From Flavobacterium segetis (GTDB taxonomy: Bacteria; Bacteroidota; Bacteroidia; Flavobacteriales; Flavobacteriaceae), in assembly GCF_900129575.1 (NCBI RefSeq), contig NZ_FQWE01000001.1:372001-436000 (forward strand): a stretch of DNA of 64,000 nucleotides, written 5' to 3'. Numbering within the stretch: the stretch's first letter is position 1; every line of letters starts with the position of its first letter. Made by a program: the position numbers and the translations under genes. The notes beneath the pieces are model-generated. The model had not been told where the DNA came from and did not search any database. It saw nothing but the letters and a program-made list of their open reading frames with translations. Below, piece after piece: positions 29,414-39,272 of this stretch.

Positions 29414-29707
29414 ATGGACGAAAAGCTTAAGATTAAAATATCAATTGCAGACAGGGTTTATCCTTTAACGGTAGAACCAGCTCAGGAGGAAGGCTTAAGA
29501 AGCGCTTCAAAAAAAATTGATAAAATGATTAAGCAATTTGAAGAGAACTACGCAGTGCGAGATAAACAAGATGTTTTAGCGATGTGCGCTTTACAATTTG
29601 CCTCGCTAACAGAGCAAAAACAAATTGATAATGCCATTGATGGAGAAGCAACAATTGATCGAATTAAAAAAATCAATATAATTTTAGATCAATATCTCGA
29701 CAAATAA
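29414..29707 (+). CDS. zapA: Cell division protein ZapA
   Basis: A 97-residue protein with the ZapA fold: a short beta-hairpin start (LKIKISIADRVYPLTVEPAQEE), the helix GLRSASKKIDKMI, and the C-terminal coiled coil (QDVLAMCALQFASLTEQKQ). ZapA binds FtsZ and bundles its filaments at the division site. It follows the coiled-coil gene by nine bases. The 6S-like RNA and rny lie directly downstream; a zapA-6S RNA neighbourhood is also known in E. coli. Confidence 0.9.
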   Translation: MDEKLKIKISIADRVYPLTVEPAQEEGLRSASKKIDKMIKQFEENYAVRDKQDVLAMCALQFASLTEQKQIDNAIDGEATIDRIKKINIILDQYLDK

Positions 29708-29729
29708 ACGTTCTTTACAACAACTAAGA

Positions 29730-29896
29730 TACTGCCTACATTAGTTCATATTTGGTAAACTCAACACTAACAATTTAGAATGAGCAAATCATCACTACTA
29801 AAGCACGCCACGCTTCGGCGAGGAAACTTGAACAGTGAGTTAGCTCAAAACTTGTCTTTTCGAGTTTATGCAATCAAACTATTGTAGGCTTTTTTT
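29730..29896 (+). ncRNA. ssrS: 6S-like RNA candidate between zapA and rny
   Basis: The 210-base gap holds a long rod-shaped fold. GCCTACA (29734-29740) pairs with TGTAGGC (29883-29889), which is followed directly by a T run, a terminator-like end. Inside, GTAAACTC pairs with GAGTTTAT, then GAGC with GCTC and CACT with AGTG, and a short GC-rich hairpin with a CTTCGG tip caps the rod. Size (about 165 nt), shape, unpaired central parts and position after zapA fit 6S RNA, which inhibits RNA polymerase in stationary phase. Assignment is by structure and synteny, not by alignment. Confidence 0.65.
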
Positions 29897-29917
29897 ATAT
29901 ATAAATTTTAAACTAAC

Positions 29918-31483
29918 ATGGACAACATATTAATAATCGTTATTTCAGGGATATTAGGCTTAGTAGCCGGTTTTATAATTGCTAAATTAATAGAAAAAAG
30001 CAATATTTCTAATCTTATAAAAAACTCAAAAAAAGAGGCAGCCTCTATATTAAAAGATGCAAACCTTGAAGCCGAGAATATAAAGAAGGATAAAATTCTT
30101 CAAGCAAAAGAAAAATTTATTGAATTAAAAGCAGAACACGAACAAGTTATACTGTCAAGAGATAAGAAAGTAGCAGAAATAGAAAAAAGAGTTCGCGATA
30201 AAGAATCTCAAATTTCTAATGAATTATCAAAAGCCAAAAAAGTAAACGATGATTTTGAATCTAAAACTAATGAATTCTCGACTAAAATTGAAAGTTTAGA
30301 TAAAAAGCAATTAGAAGTTGACAAGCTTCATAAAAGTCAATTACAGCAACTAGAAGTTATCTCTGGATTATCAGCAGAAGAAGCAAAAAATCAATTAGTT
30401 GAGGGATTAAAAGCAGAAGCGAAAAGCAAAGCAATGTCTCATATTCAAGATACAATTGAGGAGGCTAAATTGACAGCACAGCAAGAGGCTAAGAAAATTA
30501 TTATCAATACTATACAACGTGTCGGAACAGAAGAAGCAGTAGAAAATTGTGTTTCTGTATTTAATATAGAGTCTGATGATGTAAAAGGTAGAATCATTGG
30601 TCGTGAAGGTCGAAATATTCGTGCGCTAGAAGCTGCTACAGGAGTAGAAATTATTGTAGACGATACCCCAGAAGCTATTATCCTTTCTTGTTTTGATCCT
30701 GTAAGAAGAGAAATTGCACGTTTAGCCTTACATAAATTGGTTACTGACGGTCGTATTCACCCCGCACGTATTGAAGAAGTAGTTGCTAAAACTGCGAAAC
30801 AAATTGACGATGAAATCATAGAAGTTGGAAAACGTACCGTTATTGATCTAGGAATTCATGGATTACATCCAGAATTGATAAAAGTAGTAGGTCGTATGAA
30901 ATACCGTTCCTCTTATGGACAAAATTTATTACAGCACTCGCGTGAAGTTTCGAAACTTTGTGGAATTATGGCTGCTGAACTAGGTTTAAACGTAAAACTA
31001 GCCAAGAGAGCGGGACTTTTACATGATATAGGAAAAGTACCAGATGCTGAAAGTGATTTGCCTCATGCGTTATTAGGAATGCAGTGGGCTGAAAAATATG
31101 GTGAGAAAGAAGAAGTTTGTAACGCCATCGGTGCACACCACGATGAAATTGAGATGAAATCGCTACTATCACCAATCATTCAAGTTTGTGATGCAATATC
31201 TGGAGCAAGACCAGGAGCGAGAAGACAAGTGCTTGATTCATATATTCAGCGTTTGAAAGATCTTGAAGAAGTAGCATACGGATTTAGTGGAGTAAAAAAT
31301 GCCTACGCTATTCAAGCCGGTAGGGAACTTAGAGTAATTGTTGAAAGTGAAAAAGTTTCTGATGAAAATGCGGCAAGTTTGTCTTTTGATATCTCTCAAA
31401 AAATTCAAACAGAAATGACGTATCCAGGACAAGTAAAAGTTACCGTAATTCGCGAAACTAGAGCAGTCAATATTGCAAAATAA
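29918..31483 (+). CDS. rny: Ribonuclease Y
   Basis: A 521-residue endoribonuclease that starts mRNA decay. The architecture is complete: an N-terminal membrane helix (residues 4-23), a long coiled coil (about 28-190), a KH domain ([20 protein letters not shown], about residues 222-260), and an HD domain with LLHDIGKV (about residue 365). The C-terminal domain is normal. Expected to sit at the inner membrane as part of an RNA-degrading complex. It is preceded by the 6S-like RNA and followed by a terminator. Confidence 0.96.
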   Translation: MDNILIIVISGILGLVAGFIIAKLIEKSNISNLIKNSKKEAASILKDANLEAENIKKDKILQAKEKFIELKAEHEQVILSRDKKVAEIEKRVRDKESQISNELSKAKKVNDDFESKTNEFSTKIESLDKKQLEVDKLHKSQLQQLEVISGLSAEEAKNQLVEGLKAEAKSKAMSHIQDTIEEAKLTAQQEAKKIIINTIQRVGTEEAVENCVSVFNIESDDVKGRIIGREGRNIRALEAATGVEIIVDDTPEAIILSCFDPVRREIARLALHKLVTDGRIHPARIEEVVAKTAKQIDDEIIEVGKRTVIDLGIHGLHPELIKVVGRMKYRSSYGQNLLQHSREVSKLCGIMAAELGLNVKLAKRAGLLHDIGKVPDAESDLPHALLGMQWAEKYGEKEEVCNAIGAHHDEIEMKSLLSPIIQVCDAISGARPGARRQVLDSYIQRLKDLEEVAYGFSGVKNAYAIQAGRELRVIVESEKVSDENAASLSFDISQKIQTEMTYPGQVKVTVIRETRAVNIAK

Positions 31484-31506
31484 AATTTAATTCTTATATT
31501 TTTTAT

Positions 31507-31537
31507 AAAACTTCTCTTTATTGGGAAGTTTTTTTTT
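31507..31537 (+). terminator. Rho-independent terminator of rny
   Basis: Stem AAACTTC paired with GAAGTTT, then nine T; begins about 24 bases after the stop. Confidence 0.8.
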
Positions 31538-31561
31538 GGCCATCTGTTTTTATTGCACTCA

Positions 31562-33088
31562 CTAAATATTTAAACTCTCGCTGAAGAAGATCTTAAATGT
31601 TGTTCCAGCACCAACAGTGCTTTCCACAGTGATTGAACCACCCATTGACTCAATTTGGTTTTTTGTAATATGTAATCCTAATCCTCTCGCCTCTTCGTGC
31701 CTATGAAATGTTTTATACATTCCAAAGAGTTCTTTACCGTATTTACCTAAGTCAATACCTAACCCGTTATCACTAATTGATAAAGTTTTAATCCCATTTT
31801 CAACAACAAATAAATACTTTATAATTATAGGATTATCAGGATTTGAATATTTTATAGCATTGGTAGTGAAATTCAATAAGACACTCTCTAAATATGCAGG
31901 ATTAAATTTCACAAAACTACCTTCTGGAATTTGATTTACAATCGTAACTCGATCATAGTTTTCCATATTTTGAACCAAGCCCAATGTTTTGTCCAAATAG
32001 AGACTTAAATCAATCAGCTTAATTGGAATGTTTGAACTATCTTGAATCGAAATTAACTGAGTTAAATTAGCAATTGTTTCATTCAAATCATTTGAAACAG
32101 TGCGTAAATGTATTAACATTTCATGACTACTTTCTGCGTCATTATCATAATCAATAATATCTAAAAGTGATTTGATATTACCAGCTTGTGTATTAAGATT
32201 ATGTGAAACGATATGTGAAAAATTTAATAATCGGCTATTTTGCTGACTAAACAAATCCATTGTTTTTATCAATTCAATTTCATTTTCTTTTTGAAAAGAA
32301 ATATCAGTGTGTGTTCCAATAACGCGTAAAGGTGCACCATTGCTATCACGTTCAATCACTTTGCCTTTGTCCAAAATCCATTTATAATTACCGCTAGATG
32401 TTAAAACTCTATGTTGATTTTCATAGAACGGTGTCTTATTATTAAAGTGATCTTGAATGTCTGAATAATATTTTTTCAAATCATCAACATGCACAATACT
32501 GTTCCAACGTTCTGGATGATCAAAAACATCTGTCGTTTCTTGTTCAAGCAACGCCATTGATTGCGAGGAATAAAAGACTTTATTCAACCGTAAATCCCAA
32601 TCCCACACTCCTGCTACAGATGCCTCAAGTGCAAATTTACTACGCTCCTCTGAGAATTTAAGCTTATTTTCCTGCTCCTTTAATTCAGTAATATCCGATA
32701 TTCTTCCATAAAAGGCAGTATTTCCATCGGCAAACCTTTCTGGTTTTGCTGAGACTTTTAACCAGCGTAATCCTTTCTCAGGTAACAAAACCTGAAATTC
32801 ATGTTCCCATCTTGTAAGATTGCGCTTTGCGTTTACTAAAGAATTAAAGAATAAATTTCTATCCTCTTCGTAAATTCTTTCGAAGACAAGAAATTTATCA
32901 CTATCAATAAATTGATTAGAAGATAACTCAAAAAAATCTTTTACAGATTTACTTACCACAGGAAATGAGTAAGAACTATCTGGAGCGATCACAAAACCAA
33001 ATATTAAATCTGGAATCCCAGCAAATAATTTACCGTAGAATTCATTTATTTTTTCTGGCGTACCATTTTCCAAAAAATTAGAAATCAT
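31562..33088 (-). CDS. PAS-domain sensor histidine kinase
   Basis: A cytoplasmic sensor kinase of about 508 residues. Two PAS domains lie at about residues 15-135 and 140-265, each ending in a PAC-type segment (FYGRISDITELKEQ; RVIGTHTDISFQKE). The phosphoacceptor His is in FSHIVSHNLNTQAGN, and the ATPase domain has the N-box FTTNAIKYS, the G1 box ISDNGLGID and the G2 box GLGLHI. No membrane segments are seen, so it senses an internal signal through PAS. No response regulator is adjacent. The ATG at 33088 is preferred over a TTG seven codons upstream. Confidence 0.9.
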   Translation of the reverse strand: MISNFLENGTPEKINEFYGKLFAGIPDLIFGFVIAPDSSYSFPVVSKSVKDFFELSSNQFIDSDKFLVFERIYEEDRNLFFNSLVNAKRNLTRWEHEFQVLLPEKGLRWLKVSAKPERFADGNTAFYGRISDITELKEQENKLKFSEERSKFALEASVAGVWDWDLRLNKVFYSSQSMALLEQETTDVFDHPERWNSIVHVDDLKKYYSDIQDHFNNKTPFYENQHRVLTSSGNYKWILDKGKVIERDSNGAPLRVIGTHTDISFQKENEIELIKTMDLFSQQNSRLLNFSHIVSHNLNTQAGNIKSLLDIIDYDNDAESSHEMLIHLRTVSNDLNETIANLTQLISIQDSSNIPIKLIDLSLYLDKTLGLVQNMENYDRVTIVNQIPEGSFVKFNPAYLESVLLNFTTNAIKYSNPDNPIIIKYLFVVENGIKTLSISDNGLGIDLGKYGKELFGMYKTFHRHEEARGLGLHITKNQIESMGGSITVESTVGAGTTFKIFFSESLNI

Positions 33089-33273
33089 CTTGCGTTTTTT
33101 AAATTTCAATTATAAAGTAAATAAAAAATTAATTTAAAATATAATGCTAAAATATAAATAAAAGTAAAGCAAATCGATACAGTTCGATACAATATTGTTG
33201 TAAATTTAATAAAAAAAACAATTATAAAATATTTGTCGACCCACTAATCACACTAACTAAATTCGTAATATAT

Positions 33274-34170
33274 TTATCGTCTTGGATGATAGTTATTTAA
33301 CACCTCAGTCAAAAATTTTCGGTCTAAATGAACATATATTTCAGTTGTAATAATTGATTCATGACCTAACATCAACTGAATTGAACGCAGGTCAGCACCA
33401 TTTTCTAATAAATGTGTTGCAAATGAGTGGCGTAAGGTGTGCGGACTAATAGTTTTAAAGAAGCTAAGTTTCATCGCTAAGTTTTTAATAATAGTAAAAA
33501 TCATTGCGCGTGTTAGCTGTCTTCCTCTCCTATTTAAAAACAATGTGTCCTCATGCCCTTTTTGAATATTTAAATCTTTCCTCATTGATTCTTTGTATCG
33601 ATGAATATATTTTTGAGTTATATCACTAATTGGCACGAACCGCTGCTTATTTCCTTTTCCTGTGATCTTTATAAACCCTTCTTCAAAAAATAAATCTGAA
33701 ATTTTTAAAGTAATGAGCTCTGAAACCCGCAGTCCGCAACCATAAAGAGTTTCTATCATTGCGCGATTGCGTTCGCCTTCATTAGAGGTTAAATCTATTG
33801 CCTCAATCAATTTATCAATTTCTTCTACCGATAAAGTATCGGGAAGTTTACGACCTGTTTTAGGTGAGTCAATAAGTTCTAATGGATTATCGACTCTCAA
33901 ATCTTCAAAAATCAAATAATTAAAAAAACTTTTTAAACCTGATATTATTCTAGATTGCGATCGGGGATTTACCTCTTTTGAAACATGGTAAATAAACTCT
34001 TGACACGTTTCTTCTGTAATATTAACAGGGGAAACATCAATTTTATTCTCTTTTAGAAAAAGACATAAGCGCTCAATATCGTACGAATAATTTTCTACCG
34101 TATTAGTAGATAATCCGCGTTCAATTCTTAAAAAAGATTGAAATTTTTTTATGTCGTTGTTCCAACTCAT
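33274..34170 (-). CDS. xerD: Site-specific tyrosine recombinase XerD
   Basis: A 298-residue recombinase, the normal XerD length. N-terminal SAM-like domain (FLRIERGLSTNTVENYSYDI), then the catalytic domain with R148 in CGLRVSEL, K172 in GKGNKQR, H244 and R247 in HTLRH, H270 in LGHES and the nucleophile Y279. It resolves chromosome dimers at dif with a partner Xer. The ATG at 34170 gives the canonical N-terminus MSWNNDIKKF; a longer frame adds 29 residues not expected of XerD. aroQ lies in divergent orientation, separated by a dead outer-membrane gene and a PorT-like gene. Confidence 0.95.
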   Translation of the reverse strand: MSWNNDIKKFQSFLRIERGLSTNTVENYSYDIERLCLFLKENKIDVSPVNITEETCQEFIYHVSKEVNPRSQSRIISGLKSFFNYLIFEDLRVDNPLELIDSPKTGRKLPDTLSVEEIDKLIEAIDLTSNEGERNRAMIETLYGCGLRVSELITLKISDLFFEEGFIKITGKGNKQRFVPISDITQKYIHRYKESMRKDLNIQKGHEDTLFLNRRGRQLTRAMIFTIIKNLAMKLSFFKTISPHTLRHSFATHLLENGADLRSIQLMLGHESIITTEIYVHLDRKFLTEVLNNYHPRR

Positions 34171-34244
34171 ATTCACAAAGTAACACTTTTTCTTCATAAA
34201 AAAATCTCCCAATTTAAGAGGTTTCAAAAAATATTTTTTTTTGA

Positions 34245-34851
34245 TTAAAATAGGCAACCAACACCAAAACTTCCTCTAGCAAATAGATTTACAACATTTC
34301 CGTTCAAGCCAAGACCAAGTCGAGAAGAATTTTTACCTCTAGCAATATCTACTTTTGAAGTTGAATATCTTAAAATAATAACTTCAGTTACGAAATAATT
34401 GATAGCAATGCCATCTCCAAGAGATGCACCGTTAGTTGTAACGTCGCCATTACCTAATCCAGATTTTAACCTCCCAAAACTGAGATTTCCGCTAGCGTAC
34501 GTTTTAAATCTTTCTCCTAATTCTAAGAAATAGTAGTGACCAAATACACCTGCTCCAAAAGTAGAACTTTTAGCAGTATCAACTCCAGTCAATTCACTTT
34601 TAGAAATTTAAACATCTACTTGAACTCCCACGTCCAGATCATCACTTACAAAAAAACCAATTTGAGGTGTAAAAGAAAGTGAGTTCACATTTTAATCGTT
34701 ATTTTTATCAGTTGAAGAATTAAAACCTAAGTTTCCCTCAACAGAAATAATCCCCTTAGTAGATCCAAAACTTTTCCCAGCCTCGTTAATACTTTGAGCG
34801 CTCGCGGTCATAAATACAAATACAGAAGCAGCTGTAAGAAAATCTTTTTCC
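34245..34851 (-). pseudogene. Outer-membrane beta-barrel protein gene, inactivated
   Basis: One minus-strand frame reads a signal-peptide relic (TAASVFVFMTASAQS) followed by a barrel-like sequence: GIISVEGNLGFNSS, SLSFTPQIGFFVSDDLDVGV, GAGVFGHYYFLELGERF, FARGSFGVGCLF. It is broken by two in-frame stops, after STDKNND and after VQVDV, and no ATG remains at the expected start because the lead bases (ATAGGAAAAAG) have lost the codon. The alternating pattern and Phe end are typical of small Bacteroidota outer-membrane proteins. It lies next to an intact PorT-like barrel gene and may be a decayed neighbour of similar type. Confidence 0.7.
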
Positions 34852-35147
34852 TATATTTGTTTAAAATTTAAAGCGAAATCATAAAACACACCAATTTAAA
34901 TTTAAACCATTTTTTGTGCTGAAAAAGTTTGATTAATAATTAATTTATCAGTTCCATTTCTGATGTCTCGTGCACTTCAAATTAAATATTTAGTGAAAAT
35001 TTAACTCTTAAAATTCTAGTATCATTCAAAAGCCTTAAGTTATACTTTTTAATCAGTTTCTTTTTTAAATTTAGCATAGATAAAAAAAGACAATAATTTT
35101 TTAAATTAAGAGTTTTGAATAATAGTATAACAAATAAATAATATCAT

Positions 35148-35711
35148 ATGAAAAAGATAATTATCACTGCAGTAGTCGTTTTAGCAACATCATTGGGTGC
35201 ACAAGCACAATTAGTAAAATTTGGTATAAAAGCAGGTTTAAATTACGCTAACCAAACAGGAAGCGATATTAATATCACTACTGCTAATTATGACAAAGAA
35301 GCTATCACCAGTTACCACGCGGGCCTGATCGTAGAAATAAAAGTTACAGAAGGATTTGCAATCCAGCCTGAATTGTTATATTCGACTCAAGGAGCAACTT
35401 ATAAAAATGCAGTTCAAGAGTTTAAAAATGAATTAGGATACATCTCTATTCCGGTTCTTGCAAAAATTAATCTTAATAAATACGTAAGTCTGGACTTAGG
35501 ACCTCAAGCATCATTTCTCTTGAGTGAAAGAAAAAATGTTAGTTTTAAAGAATCTGAAACTTTTGAATTTGGAGCCGCTTCTGGCCTAACCTTAAATGTA
35601 ACAAAAGGTATCTTTATTCAAGGCCGCTATGTTTTAGGTCTAACAGAAGCTACTCAAAATGCGAATGTCAAAAATTCAGTAGTTCAGATTTCAGCTGGCT
35701 TTAAATTTTAA
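35148..35711 (+). CDS. PorT-like outer-membrane beta-barrel protein
   Basis: A 187-residue exported protein. Signal peptide MKKIIITAVVVLATSLGAQAQ, then a barrel of about eight strands with the PorT-family opening FGIKAGLNYANQTG, the block FAIQPELLYSTQGATY, ELGYISIPVLAKINL, and the final strand VQISAGFKF ending in Phe. It is too short and too general to be equated with PorT of the type IX secretion system. It is its own unit with a terminator 17 bases after the stop. It sits between xerD and aroQ beside an inactivated barrel gene. Confidence 0.85.
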   Translation: MKKIIITAVVVLATSLGAQAQLVKFGIKAGLNYANQTGSDINITTANYDKEAITSYHAGLIVEIKVTEGFAIQPELLYSTQGATYKNAVQEFKNELGYISIPVLAKINLNKYVSLDLGPQASFLLSERKNVSFKESETFEFGAASGLTLNVTKGIFIQGRYVLGLTEATQNANVKNSVVQISAGFKF

Positions 35712-35728
35712 TAATTTAAAAAAATTCT

Positions 35729-35762
35729 AAAACCGTTATATTATCAAGAACGGTTTTTTTAT
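35729..35762 (+). terminator. Rho-independent terminator after the PorT-like gene
   Basis: Stem AAACCGTT paired with AACGGTTT, 11-base loop, followed by a T run. Confidence 0.85.
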
Positions 35763-35781
35763 TTTTAACAAAACAATTTTT

Positions 35782-36195
35782 ATGAAAATAGGTATTATTA
35801 ATGGACCCAACTTAAATCTTCTAGGAAAGCGCGAACCTGAAGTTTATGGAAATCTTTCATTTGAAGAGTATTTTACAACTTTACAAATACAATTTCCCGC
35901 GATTGAATTTACTTATTTTCAAAGTAATATTGAAGGCGAATTAATTAATAAAATTCAAGAATTAGGTTTTTCATTTGATGGGATTATTTTAAATGCTGGT
36001 GCATACACTCACACCTCTATAGCAATAGGCGATGCAGTGAAAGCAATCATCACTCCAGTGATTGAAGTGCATATTTCAAATACTTTTTCTAGAGAAGATT
36101 TTAGACATCAATCCTTTATTTCTGGAAATGCAAAAGGTGTTATCTTAGGATTTGGTTTACAAAGTTATGAACTAGCAGTACATTCATTTTTATAG
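35782..36195 (+). CDS. aroQ: Type II 3-dehydroquinate dehydratase
   Basis: A 137-residue enzyme of the shikimate pathway that converts 3-dehydroquinate to 3-dehydroshikimate. The type II signature is at the N-terminus (IGIINGPNLNLLGKREPEVYG), with the reactive Tyr in that motif. NAGAYTHTSIAIGDA and EVHISN supply the other active-site residues, and the Arg of FSREDFRHQS is present. Length matches the family. It lies just 20 bases after a terminator and is followed by the DUF5686 gene with its own -7 element. Confidence 0.95.
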   Translation: MKIGIINGPNLNLLGKREPEVYGNLSFEEYFTTLQIQFPAIEFTYFQSNIEGELINKIQELGFSFDGIILNAGAYTHTSIAIGDAVKAIITPVIEVHISNTFSREDFRHQSFISGNAKGVILGFGLQSYELAVHSFL

Positions 36196-36289
36196 TTTTT
36201 ATTTTTATTAAACTATGTTTGAAATGTTTAACAAATAATTAATATCCTAATTTCAAACTTCTTCTATTTTTGTGAGAGAAAAAACTTTC

Positions 36290-38776
36290 ATGATAAAAAT
36301 TTACTTCTTATTATTATTTTTGCTTTCAATTGCCATTCAAGCGCAAATAAAAGGAACTATATCAGACGATAAAGGAAATCCTTTACCGTTTGTTACTATA
36401 TTACAACAAAATACTTACAACGGAACCACCTCGAACGAACAAGGATATTACGAATTTGCACTGCGAAAGAAAGATAATCCTATTGTTACTTTTCAATTTT
36501 TAGGTTTTAAAACTCAAAAAGTTACCATCGATCTTGATAAACTACCCTCTACTTTAAATATAAAAATGGTAGAAGAAAGTTTCTCTCTCAATGAAGTGGT
36601 AATCAATAAAAAAGTTAATCCCGCAATTGCTATTATAAAAAATGCGATTGCAAGTAGAAAAGAAAATACTAAAAAGAGCGATAGATTTAATGCAGATTTC
36701 TATTCTCGCGGTATTTTTAGATTAAAAAATGCACCTAAAAAAATATTAGGACAAAAAATTGGCGATTTTAATGGAGCTTTAGATTCAACAGGAACTGGTA
36801 TTATTTCATTATCTGAAACTTTTTCTAAAATATCATTTGAAAAACCTGATAATCTAAAAGAGGTTGTCACCGCATCTAAAGTCAGTGGTAGAGACAACGG
36901 ATATAGTTATAACACCGCTCGATCTTCCTTCTACGATATTTATGATAACACAGTCGATTTTGGTATCAAATTAATTTCGCCTATTGCTAGTAATGCCTTG
37001 GCTTATTATGATTACAAGCTAGAAAGTACCTTTTTTGACGATAATCAAAAAATGATTAATAAAATAAAAGTTATTGCTAAACGCGATAGCGAACCTGTTT
37101 TTGAAGGTTATATCTATATCGTTGAAGATTCGTGGGCGATTTACGCAGTAGAATTAGATATTAAAGGCTACAGAATCAAGGAAGAGTTTCTAGATATAAT
37201 GACATTAAAACAAAATTTTAGTTACAACAACAGCAATAAAATATGGGCTAAGAATACGCAGAGTTTAGAAATTGTAGCTGGTGCATTTGGAATAAAATTT
37301 ACAGGGAAGTATAATTATGTGTACAGCAATTACGAATTTATAAATTCCTTTTCCCCAAAAACATTTACGAACGAAATTACAAGGATCGAACTGACCTCTA
37401 ATAAAAAAGATTCGCTTTTTTGGACTACTAATAGACCTATTCCTTTAACAACGGAAGAATCTACTGATTATATCAGAAAAGACAGTATATATAAGATCCG
37501 AAATTCTCAAATGTATCTTGATTCAATTGATGAAAAAGGGAATAAATTCAAGTTAACAAAATTACTTACGGGTTACACTTTTAACAACAGCTCAGAAAAA
37601 TACAGTTTAAAGTATGATGGAATTTTAAATATAGGTTCTCTAAGTTTCAATACCGTTCAGGGTTATAATTTAGATTCAGGTTTTAGCTTTACGAGTCGAA
37701 AAAAACAAGAATCAAATGGAGAATACACAGCAATTAGTTCAAAATTTAATTACGGTTTTGCTGAAGATCGACTGCGAGTAACAGGTCAATTCATCCACCG
37801 ATTTAACAATCAAAATTATGCAACTTTATATCTGACCGGTGGAAGTTCAGTAAAGCAGTTCAATGCAAATGAACCCATTAGCAAAGCAATAAACACAATA
37901 AGTTCGCTTGCTTTTAAGAATAATTTTATGAAATTATATAATCTTGAAGCAGTAGGAATTGGCTTTAGCCAAGATATCGCCAATGGTGTCAACTTGAACA
38001 GTAAAATTGAATACCAACAGCGCAAACCTTTATTCAACAATACAGACTATTCCTTTTTTAGCAAAGACGATTTTTATACTTCTAATAATCCATTAGCACC
38101 AAATGATTTAATAAACTCGGCTTTTACACCTCATCATTTGACAAAAATAAATGTACTTGCTAGAATTAATTTTGGTAATAAATACGCTTCACGCCCTGAT
38201 GGAAAATTTAATATTCGAAATGAAAAATACCCAATACTTTACATAGCCTACGAAAAAGCAATAGCTGCAAACGAAAAGAATTATGAATTTGATCAAATAA
38301 GCACTAGGTTAACTTATGATTTAACTATTGGTAATAAAGGCACTGCTGGTATAAACCTGCGAGCTGGTAAATTTTTAAATGCAGAAAATATTACATTCAT
38401 AGATTACAAGCATTTTAATGGAAATCAAACTCGCATTGGGCAAACTGATCGCTACTTAAATGTTTTCAATTTGCTTCCTTACTATTCTAATAGCACCAAT
38501 AATAGCTATTTTGAATTGCATAGTGAATACAATGATAAAGGATTTATTATGAATAAGATTCCATTGTTAAACAAATTGAAATCTACACTTAACCTTGGTT
38601 TTCATGCTTTATCGACTTCTAATAATCAACCTTATAGGGAAATTACAGCCGGTTTAGACAATTTAGGTTTTGGCAAATTTAAAATACTACGGGTGGATTA
38701 TGTTCGTTCCTATCAAAATGGTTTTCAAAGCGACGGGGTGATTTTTGGACTTAAGTTTTTAAATATTTTAGAATAG
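36290..38776 (+). CDS. DUF5686 outer-membrane protein with CarboxypepD-like domain
   Basis: An exported protein of about 828 residues. After the signal peptide (ending about AIQA) comes a carboxypeptidase-like regulatory domain (IKGTISDDKGNPLPFVTI), a linker domain (VNPAIAIIKNAIASRKEN), then the long DUF5686 region, which is predicted to end as a beta-barrel. The combination is common in Bacteroidota and sits in the outer membrane; its cargo or ligand is unknown. The TATTTTTG -7 element at 36265-36272 overlaps the first possible start (GTG 36272), so translation should begin at ATG 36290. Confidence 0.85.
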   Translation: MIKIYFLLLFLLSIAIQAQIKGTISDDKGNPLPFVTILQQNTYNGTTSNEQGYYEFALRKKDNPIVTFQFLGFKTQKVTIDLDKLPSTLNIKMVEESFSLNEVVINKKVNPAIAIIKNAIASRKENTKKSDRFNADFYSRGIFRLKNAPKKILGQKIGDFNGALDSTGTGIISLSETFSKISFEKPDNLKEVVTASKVSGRDNGYSYNTARSSFYDIYDNTVDFGIKLISPIASNALAYYDYKLESTFFDDNQKMINKIKVIAKRDSEPVFEGYIYIVEDSWAIYAVELDIKGYRIKEEFLDIMTLKQNFSYNNSNKIWAKNTQSLEIVAGAFGIKFTGKYNYVYSNYEFINSFSPKTFTNEITRIELTSNKKDSLFWTTNRPIPLTTEESTDYIRKDSIYKIRNSQMYLDSIDEKGNKFKLTKLLTGYTFNNSSEKYSLKYDGILNIGSLSFNTVQGYNLDSGFSFTSRKKQESNGEYTAISSKFNYGFAEDRLRVTGQFIHRFNNQNYATLYLTGGSSVKQFNANEPISKAINTISSLAFKNNFMKLYNLEAVGIGFSQDIANGVNLNSKIEYQQRKPLFNNTDYSFFSKDDFYTSNNPLAPNDLINSAFTPHHLTKINVLARINFGNKYASRPDGKFNIRNEKYPILYIAYEKAIAANEKNYEFDQISTRLTYDLTIGNKGTAGINLRAGKFLNAENITFIDYKHFNGNQTRIGQTDRYLNVFNLLPYYSNSTNNSYFELHSEYNDKGFIMNKIPLLNKLKSTLNLGFHALSTSNNQPYREITAGLDNLGFGKFKILRVDYVRSYQNGFQSDGVIFGLKFLNILE

Positions 38777-38832
38777 TAAAACTTGAAGGTGGTAATTAAA
38801 AATAAAAGCCTAATTAAAAAATTTAACTTTTA

Positions 38833-39231
38833 TCACCTTAAAGCACCATTTTCTCTAAGGTATTCAAAAATCAGCTTATCAACAGCCGAGACTTTTTTTA
38901 TATCTGAATAATTAAGGTATTCAAACTCTTCAATTTCTGAGCATGCCTTTAATTCTCCTGTAAATGTACCAGAATAACAAGTCATTCGTACTAAAACACC
39001 TTCTAAATGTCCGTGCGCCTGAGCCTCAAAAGTTCCAATGTAGGTTAATGATTTTTTGTCTAAAATTACATTAAGCTCTTCATGAATTTCTCTAATTAAA
39101 GCTTGTTCATCGGTTTCAGCACCTTCTCTTTTACCGCCAGGAATATAAAATTTATCCTTTCTAAAACTTTTCGTCGAAAGGATTGTTTTATCTTTCAGTT
39201 CTATCCATGCTAATTTATCAATTACTTTCAT
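38833..39231 (-). CDS. NUDIX hydrolase
   Basis: A 132-residue single-domain hydrolase. The Nudix box is complete: G-G-K-R-E-G-A-E, then REIHEELNV, which gives the GX5EX7REUXEEXGU pattern with an Asn-Val end. It hydrolyses a nucleoside diphosphate linked to another group; the substrate cannot be read from sequence. The ATG at 39231 (MKVIDKLAWIEL) is preferred over a weaker codon four residues upstream. The next gene on the strand, a cation efflux transporter, starts 42 bases away. Confidence 0.88.
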   Translation of the reverse strand: MKVIDKLAWIELKDKTILSTKSFRKDKFYIPGGKREGAETDEQALIREIHEELNVILDKKSLTYIGTFEAQAHGHLEGVLVRMTCYSGTFTGELKACSEIEEFEYLNYSDIKKVSAVDKLIFEYLRENGALR

Positions 39232-39272
39232 CAGCAGACGCAATTAAAATTTCATAATTATTTTATTTTGAT

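Noticed and set aside
34171..34257. 29-residue N-terminal extension of XerD
   Set aside because: The canonical XerD N-terminus starts at ATG 34170; the extra part reads into the end of the dead barrel gene.
36272..36290. GTG 36272 as start of the DUF5686 gene
   Set aside because: The -7 promoter element overlaps it, so it would lie upstream of the transcript start.
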